A DNA stretch of 64,000 nt from an uncultured Clostridia bacterium (GCA_944372505.1 CALVZK010000003.1:1-64000), one strand, 5' to 3'; positions 1-9,380 are shown, counted from the stretch's first letter. Notes: generated by a model from the letters alone, not told the origin. Numbers and translations are program-made.

Positions 1-1827
1 TACTCCATTTATTGTATAATTGTATATACCATTACTATATGTAGCATAACTTATATCTATCATATCTGCAAAATTTACTACTCCGCCTTGGTCGTCAAAT
101 GTTACTTGATATGTATTTGCTTCCCAGTGGGCATACAATGTTTGATCGGCACCTAACGTAAATGTTGTATTTGAAGTTATCTCACTTCCACCACTAGGAT
201 TTGTCCACCATCCTTTAAATGTATATCCTTCTCTTGTAGGTGTTGGCAATGTCCCATATTTCTCTCCATATCTAACTTTTATTTGTCCCTGTGTTACAGT
301 CCCTCCGTTTGCATCAAATGTTATAGTAAATTCTAATTTATTTAATTCCCACAGAAATAAAGGATACCCATTATTTAATGTATTAACTATCACCCAAACC
401 TCTTGGAAATTCCATAGATAACTTGGATAACTTGAGTTCCAATTTGATGATGTAGTATACCAACTTTGTGTTTTTGCTTGTGATGTTAAATTGCTTGGAT
501 TTGCACATCCTGTATTACTAGAAGAATTTCCGATCCCATAATTTAAAGTACAGTTTCCTCCATAGTAACAATTGCTAATGTAGTATGAATAATCGGCTGA
601 ACCACATATTCCTCCCATATAGGGTTGATATGAACCTAGTGATCTCGCTTTTACACTCCCTATATTTAAACAATTAATAAGATTACTGCTATTAGCGCCT
701 GTTATTCCTCCAGCATGGCAATATGCATTGGAAGCTGATTCTATAGCACCAATATTATAACAATTGATAATTTGTCCACCTTCTCTGCTTAAATATCCGC
801 CTATTCCACCAGCAAAACCAACAGAAGCAGAGAAGGCAACAACTTCATTCATATTATAACAATTTTTTACATCTGAACGTATTATAGCACCTGCTATACC
901 ACCTGCATAGTCATAAGACGTTGTTTCTAAGAATCCATTTGCTGATATTTCACCCAAATTATATGACTGTTCTATCCAACTACTATTGTTTAATTTCCCT
1001 GTTATACCTCCGACATAATTCATGCATTCCAAAGAATAACTAGCGACCGAAAGTCTAAATTGAATATTTGCCGTATTATAACATTTGCTTATTGAAGATG
1101 CGCCATCGGTATTCCCAACAATACCACCTAAATAACCTTCATATGAACTTTCGCTAGAAATTGATACTTTGTTTGTACACATTTCAATCTTGGTGTTGTT
1201 TATTAATCCTGCTATTCCACCAATAGAACCTATCAATGATGATGCAACCTGAATTTGTCCATTTCTATTATGACAATTAATTATTTGAGAATTGTCGGCT
1301 TCCCCAACAATAGCTCCCAAATATTGTTCCCCACCATTATAATCTGTTACAGATATATTTTCCATAATCAAATTATTTATTTTAGCATTATTTATATTTC
1401 CAAAAAGTCCCCCTCTTATATAACCTTTACCAAATATTGTCATATTTGCTATAATATAACCATAACCATCATATATACCTTGAAAACTTTCTGAACTGTC
1501 CGTTCCAATAGGGACCCAATAATGAGCAGAAAGATCTATATCTGCAGTTTGCTTAAAATACTTACCTGAATATGTACTGCCGTTATTTACTTGCAATGCA
1601 AGATAAGCAAGATTATTTGCAGAGTTTATTTTATATGGGTCTTGTTCTGTACCAGAACCAGTGAAAGCCGTTGTATAACTAGTCCAATCCCCAGATATTG
1701 CTTTCCCTTGTTTTGTTGAATAGTTAAAAATATTGATATCATAAAAAGTTGCCATGACAAACAACAATACGAGTATGCACAACACAAAAAACAAATTATG
1801 ACCATTTAATATTTTTTTGTTAAGCAA
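1..1827 (-). CDS. Secreted GLUG-repeat / InlB B-repeat surface protein, 3' end missing
   Basis: This is an open frame of 609 codons running off the left edge of the window, so the C-terminus is not seen. I place the start at a TTG (1825-1827) five bases after AAGGAGG; an ATG one base after the ribosome site runs into a stop after three codons. The N-terminus ([22 protein letters not shown]) has the form of a signal or anchor helix. The middle holds roughly eight glycine-rich units of the GGI.G...INCYN kind, typical of GLUG repeats. They are followed by a module with [21 protein letters not shown] and LYAHWEA, the hallmark of the Listeria-Bacteroides (InlB B-) repeat, and a second such repeat begins near the edge. 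By family it is a cell-surface or adhesin-like protein. Its ligand cannot be told. Confidence 0.8.
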   Translation of the reverse strand, partial: MLNKKILNGHNLFFVLCILVLLFVMATFYDINIFNYSTKQGKAISGDWTSYTTAFTGSGTEQDPYKINSANNLAYLALQVNNGSTYSGKYFKQTADIDLSAHYWVPIGTDSSESFQGIYDGYGYIIANMTIFGKGYIRGGLFGNINNAKINNLIMENISVTDYNGGEQYLGAIVGEADNSQIINCHNRNGQIQVASSLIGSIGGIAGLINNTKIEMCTNKVSISSESSYEGYLGGIVGNTDGASSISKCYNTANIQFRLSVASYSLECMNYVGGITGKLNNSSWIEQSYNLGEISANGFLETTSYDYAGGIAGAIIRSDVKNCYNMNEVVAFSASVGFAGGIGGYLSREGGQIINCYNIGAIESASNAYCHAGGITGANSSNLINCLNIGSVKARSLGSYQPYMGGICGSADYSYYISNCYYGGNCTLNYGIGNSSSNTGCANPSNLTSQAKTQSWYTTSSNWNSSYPSYLWNFQEVWVIVNTLNNGYPLFLWELNKLEFTITFDANGGTVTQGQIKVRYGEKYGTLPTPTREGYTFKGWWTNPSGGSEITSNTTFTLGADQTLYAHWEANTYQVTFDDQGGVVNFADMIDISYATYSNGIYNYTINGV

Positions 1828-2022
1828 ACATGCCTCCTTGCTTTAATTATTTATCAATATTATAATACCATTAGATTACAATTATATTTTACAAAAATTT
1901 ATTAAAAATAGCAAACTTATGATTTAATTTATTCAAATAAAAATATTATTTTCAAATTTTATAACAATATTTACCAAGTTTTCTTTATATTACCTTTGAA
2001 AACAAATTAAAATTTTCATATA

Positions 2023-3501
2023 TTATTTGACCATTGCTTTTCCGTTTAGCCAACTGTTAAAAAATCCCTCTAAATCATAATGTGTACTCTTTATAAATGA
2101 TGCTATTAAAATCTCTGGAGATACATTTTTATAAGAATAATCCTTATATAAATCTTTCATAGCATTTTTCAACTTTTTAATGCCTATCATTTCTCGCAAA
2201 CTATCAAACATTATCACACTCTTGTTATATATACACTGAACATATTCAGGCTCTGTATTAAATTCATTAAGTGGTCTTTCCATTCTTCCATCGACTTCGC
2301 CCGTAACCTTTGTATATATCTTTTCAAAAAGTTTATAACTGTTTGTTATTGATTTAATCATTTCATTGTATTTAAACCCATAATCATCGTTTTCTTCGAA
2401 AAATAACAAAGTTGAATATTCTGTAAGCCCTTCATCAATCCAAGCATGATTATATTCGTCGTTACCAATTACTCCATACCACCACTGATGTGCGATTTCA
2501 TGAACGATTACATAATCATTATCATCTGATAAAACTTTATCACTTATCAAAACAAGTTCTGGAAATTCCATGCCACCATGAACAAAATTAGATTTCACAA
2601 CATTTAGTTGACTGTAAGGATAAACACCTATCATATCGTTGAATGTTTCAACTGCATCTACACATGTTTGCAACCTAACATTTAAGTCATCGTCATCTTT
2701 ATATCCCCAATAGTTTATAACTATGTCGTTAATTTTTGTAGAAATTTTTTCAAATTTATTACTTAAAACAAAAGCAAAATCTCGTATATTATCTTCATCT
2801 ATTTTAACTTTTTGTCTATTCCCATCTTCTATGATAGACATTAGTTTTCCACTATGAGCAATATTAAATTCTTTGGAAAAATCTATTTCTACTTGATAAT
2901 TTGAACACTCGCTATAAAAAGGATCTCCATTTGAATGATATGGATTAAGCATAAAACCTTTGCCACTTTCATATACTGCTAAAATCGGATAAAAATTACC
3001 AAAATTAATTGTATTTTCTCCATACCCTAATCTATGATTTATGTTGGCAAGTTTAACAGTAAATTCAATATCAATACTAATTATGTCATCAGGATAAAGT
3101 TGTAATGGTAAACTTACATTTAAAATGTTTTGATCTTGCCCTTCAATTGAATATTTTAATTGGTTACCATTATTCAAGACAGATTTGATTTCTATGTTAC
3201 CATAACTTAACCCATTAGGATAAGCATCTTCTATTTTTGTTGAACTAACGACTTTGTTTTTTGCATCTTCTCGAAACGCATTGGGATAAAGATGAAAATA
3301 TAAATTTTCAAACATGTTATCATAATAGTTAAAAAAAGTTACAGTTTCTTTTCCTGTAAGTATGTTTTCATTTTCATCGTAACTTAAAGAAATATTGTAA
3401 TTTGTTAAATTTGATAATTGTTTATCTTTACAACCTACTAAAGTAAATGCCATAAACAATAAGCAAACAACAATTGATATATATATTATTTTATTTTTCA
3501 T
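2023..3501 (-). CDS. M1-family-like zinc metallopeptidase, lipoprotein
   Basis: This is a 492-residue protein with an N-terminal signal peptide ending in the lipobox LVGC, so it is probably anchored outside the membrane. The gluzincin motif HEIAHQWWYG lies near residue 334, followed about 18 residues on by the zinc-ligand glutamate segment (WIDEGLTEY). That spacing is typical of M1 aminopeptidases. Upstream, the segment MEFPELVLIS resembles the G(A/G)MEN substrate-binding region of M1 enzymes, with GGMEF here. The frame can be opened six codons earlier at a TTG (3519), but the ATG at 3501 directly precedes the Lys-rich signal peptide and is preferred. Neither start has a good ribosome site. 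Expected role: removal of N-terminal residues from external peptides for nutrition. The exact specificity is unknown. Confidence 0.8.
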   Translation of the reverse strand: MKNKIIYISIVVCLLFMAFTLVGCKDKQLSNLTNYNISLSYDENENILTGKETVTFFNYYDNMFENLYFHLYPNAFREDAKNKVVSSTKIEDAYPNGLSYGNIEIKSVLNNGNQLKYSIEGQDQNILNVSLPLQLYPDDIISIDIEFTVKLANINHRLGYGENTINFGNFYPILAVYESGKGFMLNPYHSNGDPFYSECSNYQVEIDFSKEFNIAHSGKLMSIIEDGNRQKVKIDEDNIRDFAFVLSNKFEKISTKINDIVINYWGYKDDDDLNVRLQTCVDAVETFNDMIGVYPYSQLNVVKSNFVHGGMEFPELVLISDKVLSDDNDYVIVHEIAHQWWYGVIGNDEYNHAWIDEGLTEYSTLLFFEENDDYGFKYNEMIKSITNSYKLFEKIYTKVTGEVDGRMERPLNEFNTEPEYVQCIYNKSVIMFDSLREMIGIKKLKNAMKDLYKDYSYKNVSPEILIASFIKSTHYDLEGFFNSWLNGKAMVK

Positions 3502-3589
3502 ATTATAATATATTTGCAAGTTTATTAAAAATGAATGTTATTAAGAAATTTAGATTTAACATTGTTTTAACTTGTTTGACCTAAAATAT

Positions 3590-3617
3590 TTGATTTTTAA
3601 AAATTTTGTTGTATAAT
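3590..3617 (+). promoter_or_regulatory. Putative sigma-A promoter of the dnaD-like/dnaC-like operon
   Basis: TTGATT (3590-3595) and TATAAT (3612-3617) are separated by 16 bases. They lie 23 bases before the ATG at 3641, which has AAAGGAT as its ribosome site. The -10 is perfect and the -35 weaker. Confidence 0.5.
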
Positions 3618-3640
3618 ATCACTATTAAAAGGATATTGAT

Positions 3641-5083
3641 ATGTCATTTTGCAAGTTTTCAACAGAATTTATCGCTAGCTCAAAAACAGAAATTGATAAC
3701 ATTTTTATAAATGATTATCTTCCATTTGCTCAACCTGCTTTTTCTATTGTATATATTTATGGACTTTATTTATGCAATTCAAATTCATTTGATAATGAAT
3801 TATCAAATTTTGCCAAAACACTAAACATGAGTGAAGAAGACGTCATTGGTGCTTTTGAATACTGGGAAGAACAAGGTTTAGTAAAAATACTTAGAACTCA
3901 AACTTTGCAAGTTACCTACATTCCACTTAAAAATGTTTTAACTGCAAATAAATTATATAAACCAGACAAATATGAAATTTTTAATCAACAAGCAAATGAT
4001 ATTTTTGCTGGTAAAAGAGCAATTTCTAAACATGAATATCAAGAATATTACGATTTTTTAGAACGCTATCATTTTGAACAAGAAGCACTTTTAATGATTA
4101 TGAAATATTGCGTTGAAACAAAAAAAAGTGCTGTGGGATACAATTATATTCTTACTGTTGCAAAAAATTGGGCTAATGAAGGTATTACTTCAACAAAACA
4201 AGTAGAAGATAGATTAAAATCTTTTGAAGATAAGGATAGTAACTTAAATGAAATTTTTAGCGTTCTATCTATTAAGAGAAATCCATATGTAGAAGAACGC
4301 TCATTATTAAATAAATGGTTAAACGATTATGGCTTTAATTTAGATGTTATATTGCATATCTGCAAAAAAGCAAAGAAAAAATCTCTTATGTCATTTGAAA
4401 AGATAGATGCAATTTTAACCAGATATTATGAAATGAAATTATTCTCTATTATGGAGATAGATAGTTTTGAAAAAGAAAAATCTGACCTTTATTCTCTTGC
4501 TAAAGAGATTAATAAAACAATCGGCTTGTATTATGAAAATTTAGAAGGAATAGTTGAAAATTATATTCTAAAATGGATAAATATGGGTTTTGACAAAGAA
4601 TTGTTATTAGAAATAGCACTTTATTGTTTTAAAACGTCTATTCGGACATTAGAAGGAATGGACAAAACTATAAATAAACTTTTCAAACTTGGTATATTGT
4701 CATTACAAGCCTTTCATCAATATATCAACAATGTTTTACAAGAAGATAGCAAAATTAAAAATGTTCTATCAAAATTAAACATAGAAAGAAATGTTAATTA
4801 TATAGACCGTGCAAATTTTAATATTTGGAAAGACAACTGGCAGATAAGTGATGAACTTATAGAATATGCTACCACTTTGGCTAAGGGTAAAGACAATCCT
4901 ATAAAATATCTATCCAAAGTTTTAAGTGATTGGCATGAAAAAGGTATTAAAACAGTTGAAGATGCCAAGAAGACTTCCCCTGTCAATAATAATTCTTCTA
5001 ACAAATCTAACTTTACTGGTAGAAGTTATTCTAGAGAAGAACTTAATGCTCTCTTTCAAACAATAGATGAAATTGATGTTTAG
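3641..5083 (+). CDS. DnaD-domain replication initiation protein
   Basis: This 480-residue protein starts with a winged-helix-like region (MSEEDVIGAFEYWEEQGLVKI) typical of the DnaD N-terminal domain. It then carries at least two, perhaps three, copies of the DnaD/DnaB_2 helical domain: one near residues 130-195 (YILTVAKNWANEGI), a degenerate one near residues 290-350 (ENYILKWINMGF), and one near residues 410-450 (YLSKVLSDWHEKGI). The YLxxVLxxWxxxGI signature is the DNA-binding hallmark of the family. Such proteins act with DnaA and the helicase loader when the replication fork is built in Bacillota. The gene is followed after eight bases by a DnaC/DnaI-type ATPase, which supports this role. 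At 480 residues it is longer than Bacillus DnaD and closer to Bacillus DnaB. Confidence 0.85.
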   Translation: MSFCKFSTEFIASSKTEIDNIFINDYLPFAQPAFSIVYIYGLYLCNSNSFDNELSNFAKTLNMSEEDVIGAFEYWEEQGLVKILRTQTLQVTYIPLKNVLTANKLYKPDKYEIFNQQANDIFAGKRAISKHEYQEYYDFLERYHFEQEALLMIMKYCVETKKSAVGYNYILTVAKNWANEGITSTKQVEDRLKSFEDKDSNLNEIFSVLSIKRNPYVEERSLLNKWLNDYGFNLDVILHICKKAKKKSLMSFEKIDAILTRYYEMKLFSIMEIDSFEKEKSDLYSLAKEINKTIGLYYENLEGIVENYILKWINMGFDKELLLEIALYCFKTSIRTLEGMDKTINKLFKLGILSLQAFHQYINNVLQEDSKIKNVLSKLNIERNVNYIDRANFNIWKDNWQISDELIEYATTLAKGKDNPIKYLSKVLSDWHEKGIKTVEDAKKTSPVNNNSSNKSNFTGRSYSREELNALFQTIDEIDV

Positions 5084-5091
5084 GAGTAAAA

Positions 5092-5991
5092 ATGAAAAAC
5101 AATGTTCTTGAGCAAGCAAAAATAATAATTAAAAAAAGAAGAGAAATAGCAGAAAAAAATGCTTCAGAAAACAAATTAAAAGCATTATCTTTTCCTGATT
5201 TTAAAACTCTTTACTCTAATTATATTTCTTTAATTATTGATAATGCAAAAAATGAAATTGAAAATAAAACAGAAATTAATAAATTAGAAAAAGAAATAAA
5301 TACTTTTTTAAAAAATAATGATATCGGTTCTATCACACCATTATATTTTTGTAAAAAATGTCACGATACTGGTTTCATAGACGGGAAAAAATGTAGTTGT
5401 CTTATAAAAGAAATTAATGAAATTTTAAAAAAAGAAAGCGGGTTTATTAATTTAGAAAGTTTTGAAAATTTAAAATTAGATATATTTACAAATAAAGATT
5501 TTATGGAAAAACTTTACGAGAAAATGCAAAAGTGGTGCCATGGTAATTTTAAAAAATCTTTAATTTTTATTTCTGGAGATACTGGAGTAGGAAAAACATT
5601 CTTAACAAAATGTATGGCAAATGAATTAATTTCACAAAATTTTTTAGTTAACTTAACAACATCTTTTAAATTACATCAAGATTTTATGAAAAGTTATTCT
5701 TGTCGCGATATAGAAGAAAAAAACGAAATTATTCAAAAATATCTTAATGTTGATATTTTGTTCATAGACGATCTTGGAAGTGAAATACGCGTTCCTAATA
5801 TAACAAATAGTTACTTATATCAAATTATTAATGAAAGAAAAGTTGCTCATAAACCTACCATTATTACTACTAACCTCGATGTTTATGAAATCAAAGATTA
5901 TTATGATGAGAGAATTTCAAGTAGAATTATTGATAGAGAGAACTCTATTTGTATTCAAATTAAAGGCGACGATTTAAGATTAAAAAAATAG
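5092..5991 (+). CDS. DnaC/DnaI-type helicase-loader ATPase
   Basis: This 299-residue AAA+ ATPase of the DnaC/DnaI/IstB type starts at an ATG behind AGGAG. Residues about 85-105 form a small Cys-rich zinc-binding motif (CKKCHDTGF...CSC) like that in Bacillus DnaI, followed by Walker A (GDTGVGKT), Walker B (ILFIDDLGSE) and a sensor region ending in the arginine-rich segment DERISSRI. DnaI loads the replicative helicase onto DNA. The N-terminal region with the zinc motif is where DnaI contacts the helicase. The operon with the DnaD-domain gene argues against an IstB transposition protein, and no transposase is nearby. Confidence 0.9.
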   Translation: MKNNVLEQAKIIIKKRREIAEKNASENKLKALSFPDFKTLYSNYISLIIDNAKNEIENKTEINKLEKEINTFLKNNDIGSITPLYFCKKCHDTGFIDGKKCSCLIKEINEILKKESGFINLESFENLKLDIFTNKDFMEKLYEKMQKWCHGNFKKSLIFISGDTGVGKTFLTKCMANELISQNFLVNLTTSFKLHQDFMKSYSCRDIEEKNEIIQKYLNVDILFIDDLGSEIRVPNITNSYLYQIINERKVAHKPTIITTNLDVYEIKDYYDERISSRIIDRENSICIQIKGDDLRLKK

Positions 5992-6010
5992 CATATAATG
6001 CTATTTTTAT
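5985..6010. terminator. Bidirectional terminator between dnaC-like and MBL genes
   Basis: AAATAGCAT and ATGCTATTT pair around ATA, with an A-run on one side and a T-run on the other. It overlaps the end of the upstream gene and serves both convergent genes. Confidence 0.75.
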
Positions 6011-6625
6011 TTATCTTGTTAAAAATCTTTTATAAATTGCTATATTTTTCTTTTGCATAGCCAATGTACTATCTTCCCCATGTCCACTATGTAATTGTGA
6101 AAAATCTAGTTCGTCTAACTTATTAAGCGAATCAATCATTTGTTTTTTATTTGAAAATTTTAAATCTGTTCTTCCTATACTTTTATCAAAAAGAACATCC
6201 CCTGCAAATAATTGATTTTCAATCATATAACACATAGAACATATGCTATGACCTGGACAATAATATGTATCAACTTCAAAATTTCCTATTTTAAAATGCT
6301 TATCTCCATCAATAAAAACAAAATTTGAATAATCATCAATTATTTCCCCATCTTCTGAATAAATTGCCTCTTTATCTAACATGGTTTGTGTAATGTGTTT
6401 ATCAGCATATATTTTACATGAAAAATATTGGGCATAATCTATGCAAAATCTACTATGATCAAAGTGTCCGTGAGTAAGTAAAATTCCGTCAACAATATTA
6501 TTTCCAACAATTTTTTTGATATCTTCTAACTTTGCTCCACAATCAACAATCAAAGCATGATTTTCTTTTGTCAAAACAAATGTATTGGCTTCTAAATAAG
6601 GTGTAACTATCCTATTAATTTTCAT
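6011..6625 (-). CDS. Metallo-beta-lactamase-fold hydrolase, glyoxalase II-like
   Basis: This 204-residue protein has the metal-binding motif THGHFDHS (about residue 51), a second ligand histidine in PGHSICSM, an aspartate in GDVLFD and a final histidine in LHSGHGED. Together these make the full two-metal site of the metallo-beta-lactamase fold. The length and layout match the small hydroxyacylglutathione hydrolase-like proteins common in Bacillota, which lack the C-terminal glutathione-binding domain. A thioester hydrolase is therefore likely but the substrate is open. AGGAG lies seven bases before the ATG. The gene is convergent with the replication operon and stands alone. Confidence 0.85.
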   Translation of the reverse strand: MKINRIVTPYLEANTFVLTKENHALIVDCGAKLEDIKKIVGNNIVDGILLTHGHFDHSRFCIDYAQYFSCKIYADKHITQTMLDKEAIYSEDGEIIDDYSNFVFIDGDKHFKIGNFEVDTYYCPGHSICSMCYMIENQLFAGDVLFDKSIGRTDLKFSNKKQMIDSLNKLDELDFSQLHSGHGEDSTLAMQKKNIAIYKRFLTR

Positions 6626-6730
6626 ATATTCTCCTTTATCTGTATTTTAATCCTAATAAATTTTTCTGTCAAATTTTTGTTCGTTGTTTCTATTTTAATT
6701 TAAATTGACTAATTTAAATCATTAAATCTC

Positions 6731-6759
6731 TTGACTATTTTTAATTATTATTGTATCAT
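6731..6759 (+). promoter_or_regulatory. Sigma-A promoter of tRNA-Trp
   Basis: TTGACT (6731-6736) and TATCAT (6754-6759) have exactly 17 bases between them and lie 13 bases before the first base of the tRNA. Confidence 0.7.
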
Positions 6760-6772
6760 AATAATTAATTTT

Positions 6773-6846
6773 AGGGGTGTAGTTCATCGGTAGAATAAGA
6801 GTCTCCAAAACTCCTGAGGAGGGTTCGATTCCTTCCACCCCTGCCA
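6773..6846 (+). tRNA. tRNA-Trp (anticodon CCA)
   Basis: A complete cloverleaf can be drawn. AGGGGTG pairs with CACCCCT, the D stem is GTTC/GAAT, the anticodon loop CTCCAAA carries CCA, and the T arm GAGGG-TTCGATT-CCTTC is present. The 3' CCA is encoded (6844-6846). The top pair of the anticodon stem is an A-C mismatch (27-43). It has its own promoter and terminator, so it is a single-gene unit. Confidence 0.95.
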
Positions 6847-6851
6847 AAAAT

Positions 6852-6884
6852 AAAAAGTAAATATTCTCGATATTTACTTTTTTT
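6852..6884 (+). terminator. Terminator of tRNA-Trp
   Basis: GTAAATAT and ATATTTAC flank the loop TCTCG and are followed by seven T. Confidence 0.85.
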
Positions 6885-6949
6885 ATAATTTATTAAAAAC
6901 TTATTGATTTTTTAGTTGATTTTTATTATCATTTATATAAGGGAATTTT

Positions 6950-7549
6950 ATGAGAATTGGTGTTGATGTTGATGGAGTTTTAACTGAATTATTTAAATAT
7001 GTAAAAAAACAAGGATATATTTTTGCCAAAAAAAATAATTTTCATGTTAAATATAGAAAAGATGCCTCAAATACAATTGATGGTTTTGGTTGGAGCAAAG
7101 ATGTTGATCGAACATTTTGGTACGATTTAATTTGGCCTTATTCAGTCAACTGCAAATGTAAAAGAGGTGCATCTAAATATTTACATAAATTAAAAAATGA
7201 AAATAATCAGATAATAATTATCACTCGAAGACATTATGCGCATATTGAAGATGAAATTGGTTTAAAAATGAGGAAAAATATAACAGACTGGTTTGTTAAA
7301 TATGATATCCCATACGACGAAATCCATTATGTACATTCAAGTCATAGTAAAATTGATTTTGTTAAACTTTCCAAAATTGATATAATGATAGATGATTCAG
7401 TAGAAAATTTGGAAGAAATTTCTCAAATTATTCCTGTAATTTGTATGCACAGCCCTTTTAATTGCAAATATAAAAACGATAATATGATTAGATGTTATAA
7501 TTGGAAAGAAATTTATAAAGCAATAAAAAAAATACAAAATGAAAAATAA
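6950..7549 (+). CDS. HAD-superfamily 5'(3')-deoxyribonucleotidase-like protein
   Basis: This 199-residue protein opens with the HAD motif I DVDGVLTE (residues 5-12), and a late acidic motif IMIDDSVENL provides the metal-binding aspartates. A threonine motif (IIITRR) sits between them. The short cap and the aspartate nucleophile plus DVDGV start resemble the NT5C 5'(3')-deoxyribonucleotidase family, which dephosphorylates nucleoside monophosphates. Several proteins of this group have unproven substrates, so a broader sugar- or nucleotide-phosphatase role is possible. It stands alone between a tRNA and a convergent toxin gene. A strong hairpin follows it. Confidence 0.7.
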   Translation: MRIGVDVDGVLTELFKYVKKQGYIFAKKNNFHVKYRKDASNTIDGFGWSKDVDRTFWYDLIWPYSVNCKCKRGASKYLHKLKNENNQIIIITRRHYAHIEDEIGLKMRKNITDWFVKYDIPYDEIHYVHSSHSKIDFVKLSKIDIMIDDSVENLEEISQIIPVICMHSPFNCKYKNDNMIRCYNWKEIYKAIKKIQNEK

Positions 7550-7575
7550 AGTGTTACAATTATGTAACACTTTAT
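7546..7575. terminator. Bidirectional terminator
   Basis: A 13-base inverted repeat (ATAAAGTGTTACA and its complement) surrounds ATTA, with T/A runs on both sides. It separates the convergent HAD and mazF genes. Confidence 0.85.
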
Positions 7576-7576
7576 T

Positions 7577-7924
7577 TTAAAATCCTAAAGAAATAAGTAA
7601 TGCTTTGTTTACTTCCCTCATTTTGTCTGGAGAAAGCGTTGTTATCTTCTCTTGCAATCTTTTTTTATCTAATGTTCTAATTTGTTCTAAAAGAGCAACG
7701 GAGTTTTTAGGTAAATTATATTTTTCAGCAGGAAGTTCTATATGTGTTGGAAGTTTTGCTTTTCCTAGTTGACTGGTTATAGCAGACACTATAACTGTTG
7801 GAGAATATCTATTTCCCACATCATTTTGTATTATAAGCACAGGACGAACTCCACCCTGTTCACTTCCAACAACGGGGCTTAAATCAGCATAGTAAATTTC
7901 TCCTCTTTTTATTTGATCGTCCAT
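7577..7924 (-). CDS. mazF: MazF/NdoA (EndoA)-type mRNA interferase toxin
   Basis: This is a 115-residue PemK/MazF-family endoribonuclease with the family signatures [28 protein letters not shown] and IVSAITSQ. The arginine of RPVLI and the threonine of AITSQ are the catalytic pair in Bacillus NdoA, which cuts mRNA at UACAU. The length matches NdoA (116 residues). The ATG lies two bases after AGGAGA and is 41 bases inside the preceding ORF, so the two are translationally coupled. In Bacillus the toxin follows acpS-ydcC-alr-ndoAI, and here acpS is also just upstream, so this appears to be the chromosomal EndoA locus rather than a mobile module. Confidence 0.93.
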   Translation of the reverse strand: MDDQIKRGEIYYADLSPVVGSEQGGVRPVLIIQNDVGNRYSPTVIVSAITSQLGKAKLPTHIELPAEKYNLPKNSVALLEQIRTLDKKRLQEKITTLSPDKMREVNKALLISLGF

Positions 7925-8153
7925 ATTCTCCTATTTTATTGAAATCCAATAAATCAACCGTTTCAAGAGGATCAAGTTCTTGTTTTACAGTATTATAAAT
8001 TTGTAAATAAAGATCTTTGTCCTCTACTAGCATAATATGCTTTTCATTGTGAAAATTTGCATCTAAAACATAAGAAATATAGTCCTTGTGTTTCTTTTCG
8101 ACATTTTTAACTTTTTTATTTAATTTTCTAGAAATTATAAAATCGTGTTTCAT
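7884..8153 (-). CDS. Unrecognised small protein overlapping mazF; positional antitoxin candidate
   Basis: This 89-residue protein begins at an ATG behind GGGAGA. Its C-terminal 13 codons overlap the mazF start in another frame. The N-terminal third is basic ([16 protein letters not shown]), the middle is mixed, and the end holds an acidic stretch ([13 protein letters not shown]) before a basic tail. I see no ribbon-helix-helix motif of the NdoAI type and cannot assign a family. Its position between acpS and mazF, and the overlap, are what a cognate antitoxin would show. That role is inferred from context only. Confidence 0.6.
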   Translation of the reverse strand: MKHDFIISRKLNKKVKNVEKKHKDYISYVLDANFHNEKHIMLVEDKDLYLQIYNTVKQELDPLETVDLLDFNKIGEYGRSNKKRRNLLC

Positions 8154-8251
8154 AATTATCTCCCAATTTATAAGAATTTAAACTTATTTTATAGTTTGTT
8201 TTTAATTAAACAAAATATTCAATTAATAATAATATCTTCTGATTTTTCAAT

Positions 8252-8281
8252 AAAAAAAGAACGAATTGTCATCGTCCTTTT
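8252..8281 (-). terminator. Terminator after acpS
   Basis: On the minus strand AAAGGACGA and TCGTTCTTT pair (one G-U) around a seven-base loop and run into a T-tract right after the acpS stop. It separates recX-acpS from the mazF operon. Confidence 0.75.
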
Positions 8282-8643
8282 TATTGAATTATAGCTATAG
8301 CAATTGCCGTAACAGGAGTATGCGATAAAGAAACCTCAATTTTTTTATTGTTAAAATTACTTTTATATTTTTCAAGAGCCATACCATGTAAAATGACTAT
8401 TGGTTTTCCACTTTCTTCATGGTCTAATTCTATATCTTTAAATGTAACGCCACTTCCCTTTCCCATTTCCAATGCTTTCATAACGGCTTCTTTGACACAG
8501 AATAATGCACCTGTTCTTTGTTTTCTTAAACTATCACAAAAAGACTTTTTAACATATTCTTTTTCTTTCTCATTTGCAATTTTGTTTAAAAATTCTTCAC
8601 TTTCATCAACTCTATCTATATCAATTATATCAACTCCTACCAT
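8281..8643 (-). CDS. acpS: Holo-[acyl-carrier-protein] synthase
   Basis: This 120-residue AcpS transfers the 4'-phosphopantetheine arm from CoA to the acyl-carrier protein. The Mg-binding motif VGVDIIDIDRV is at the N-terminus and the second motif FCVKEAVMKALEMGKG is near residue 50, both as in trimeric AcpS. The length is typical. The start codon lies inside the last codons of recX (14-base overlap), with GGAGG placed in the recX coding region, so the two are coupled. Confidence 0.95.
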   Translation of the reverse strand: MVGVDIIDIDRVDESEEFLNKIANEKEKEYVKKSFCDSLRKQRTGALFCVKEAVMKALEMGKGSGVTFKDIELDHEESGKPIVILHGMALEKYKSNFNNKKIEVSLSHTPVTAIAIAIIQ

Positions 8644-9247
8644 TTACTATTTCCTCCCATGCTTTTTGAATTTGGCTATAATCAAATCCTTTACTTAACA
8701 TATGGTTATAAAATTTTTGCTTGGTTTTTAAATCGTATATTTTATTTTTAAGATATCTTTGTGCTTCAATAAAAGATTTTTCTTCTTCCACTTCGCTATT
8801 TAAATTTTCATTTAATTTTTTTTCAATTAAATCAATATCAATCCCTTTTGTTAAAAGATCATATTTTAATTTTTTTCTACTTTTCATAGGATAAGAATTT
8901 ATATAATTTTCACAAAAGGCTCCATCATCAATATAACCATAACTTTTTAGTTTATTAACTGCTCTTTCTATACATTCATTTGGATAAGATTTTTCTTTCA
9001 AATATTTATAAAGCATTTTCTCGCTTTTAAGGGATTTTTCTATAACATTTAATCCACGATTAAAACAAGCATAATCTCCATTTTCAATTTTCAATTTTTC
9101 AAAGAAATCATCTTCGAACTTATCTCCAGTTTTTAAACAATATCGCGCTAAAATTTCCGCTTCATAAATTCCAAAAAATTCATTATCCAAATAAAGATAA
9201 TATCTTAATCCCTTCCCAATTTTTCTTATTTCTGTTATAGTGCGCAT
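8630..9247 (-). CDS. recX: Regulatory protein RecX
   Basis: This 205-residue RecX, which modulates RecA filament growth, has the typical series of three-helix repeats: around SEKMLYKYLKEKSYPNECIERAVNKLKSYGYIDD, then YPMKSRKKLKYDLLTKGID, then QKFYNHMLSKGFDYSQIQKA. A short N-terminal beta region (TEIRKIGKGLRYYLYLDNEF) is the extension found in Bacillota RecX. The ATG has AGGAGA upstream. It forms an operon with acpS. recA is not in the window. Confidence 0.9.
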   Translation of the reverse strand: MRTITEIRKIGKGLRYYLYLDNEFFGIYEAEILARYCLKTGDKFEDDFFEKLKIENGDYACFNRGLNVIEKSLKSEKMLYKYLKEKSYPNECIERAVNKLKSYGYIDDGAFCENYINSYPMKSRKKLKYDLLTKGIDIDLIEKKLNENLNSEVEEEKSFIEAQRYLKNKIYDLKTKQKFYNHMLSKGFDYSQIQKAWEEIVNGRS

Positions 9248-9380
9248 GGTGTCTCCTATATAAACTTCTTATATTTTATCAAACAATAGATGCATTCATT
9301 GGTGTTTTGATTAAAGAAAAATGAATTTTATTTAAAAATTTATGAATTACCAAAGTTTTATAGTTTATTAAAATAAGAAT

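Noticed and set aside
5092..5991. IstB transposition protein reading for the ATPase
   Set aside because: The N-terminal zinc motif and the DnaD-domain partner point to a DnaI helicase loader, and no IstA gene is near.
8348..8698. Plus-strand ORF of 116 codons over acpS and recX
   Set aside because: It is antisense to two clear genes, has a hydrophobic, low-complexity translation and no ribosome site.
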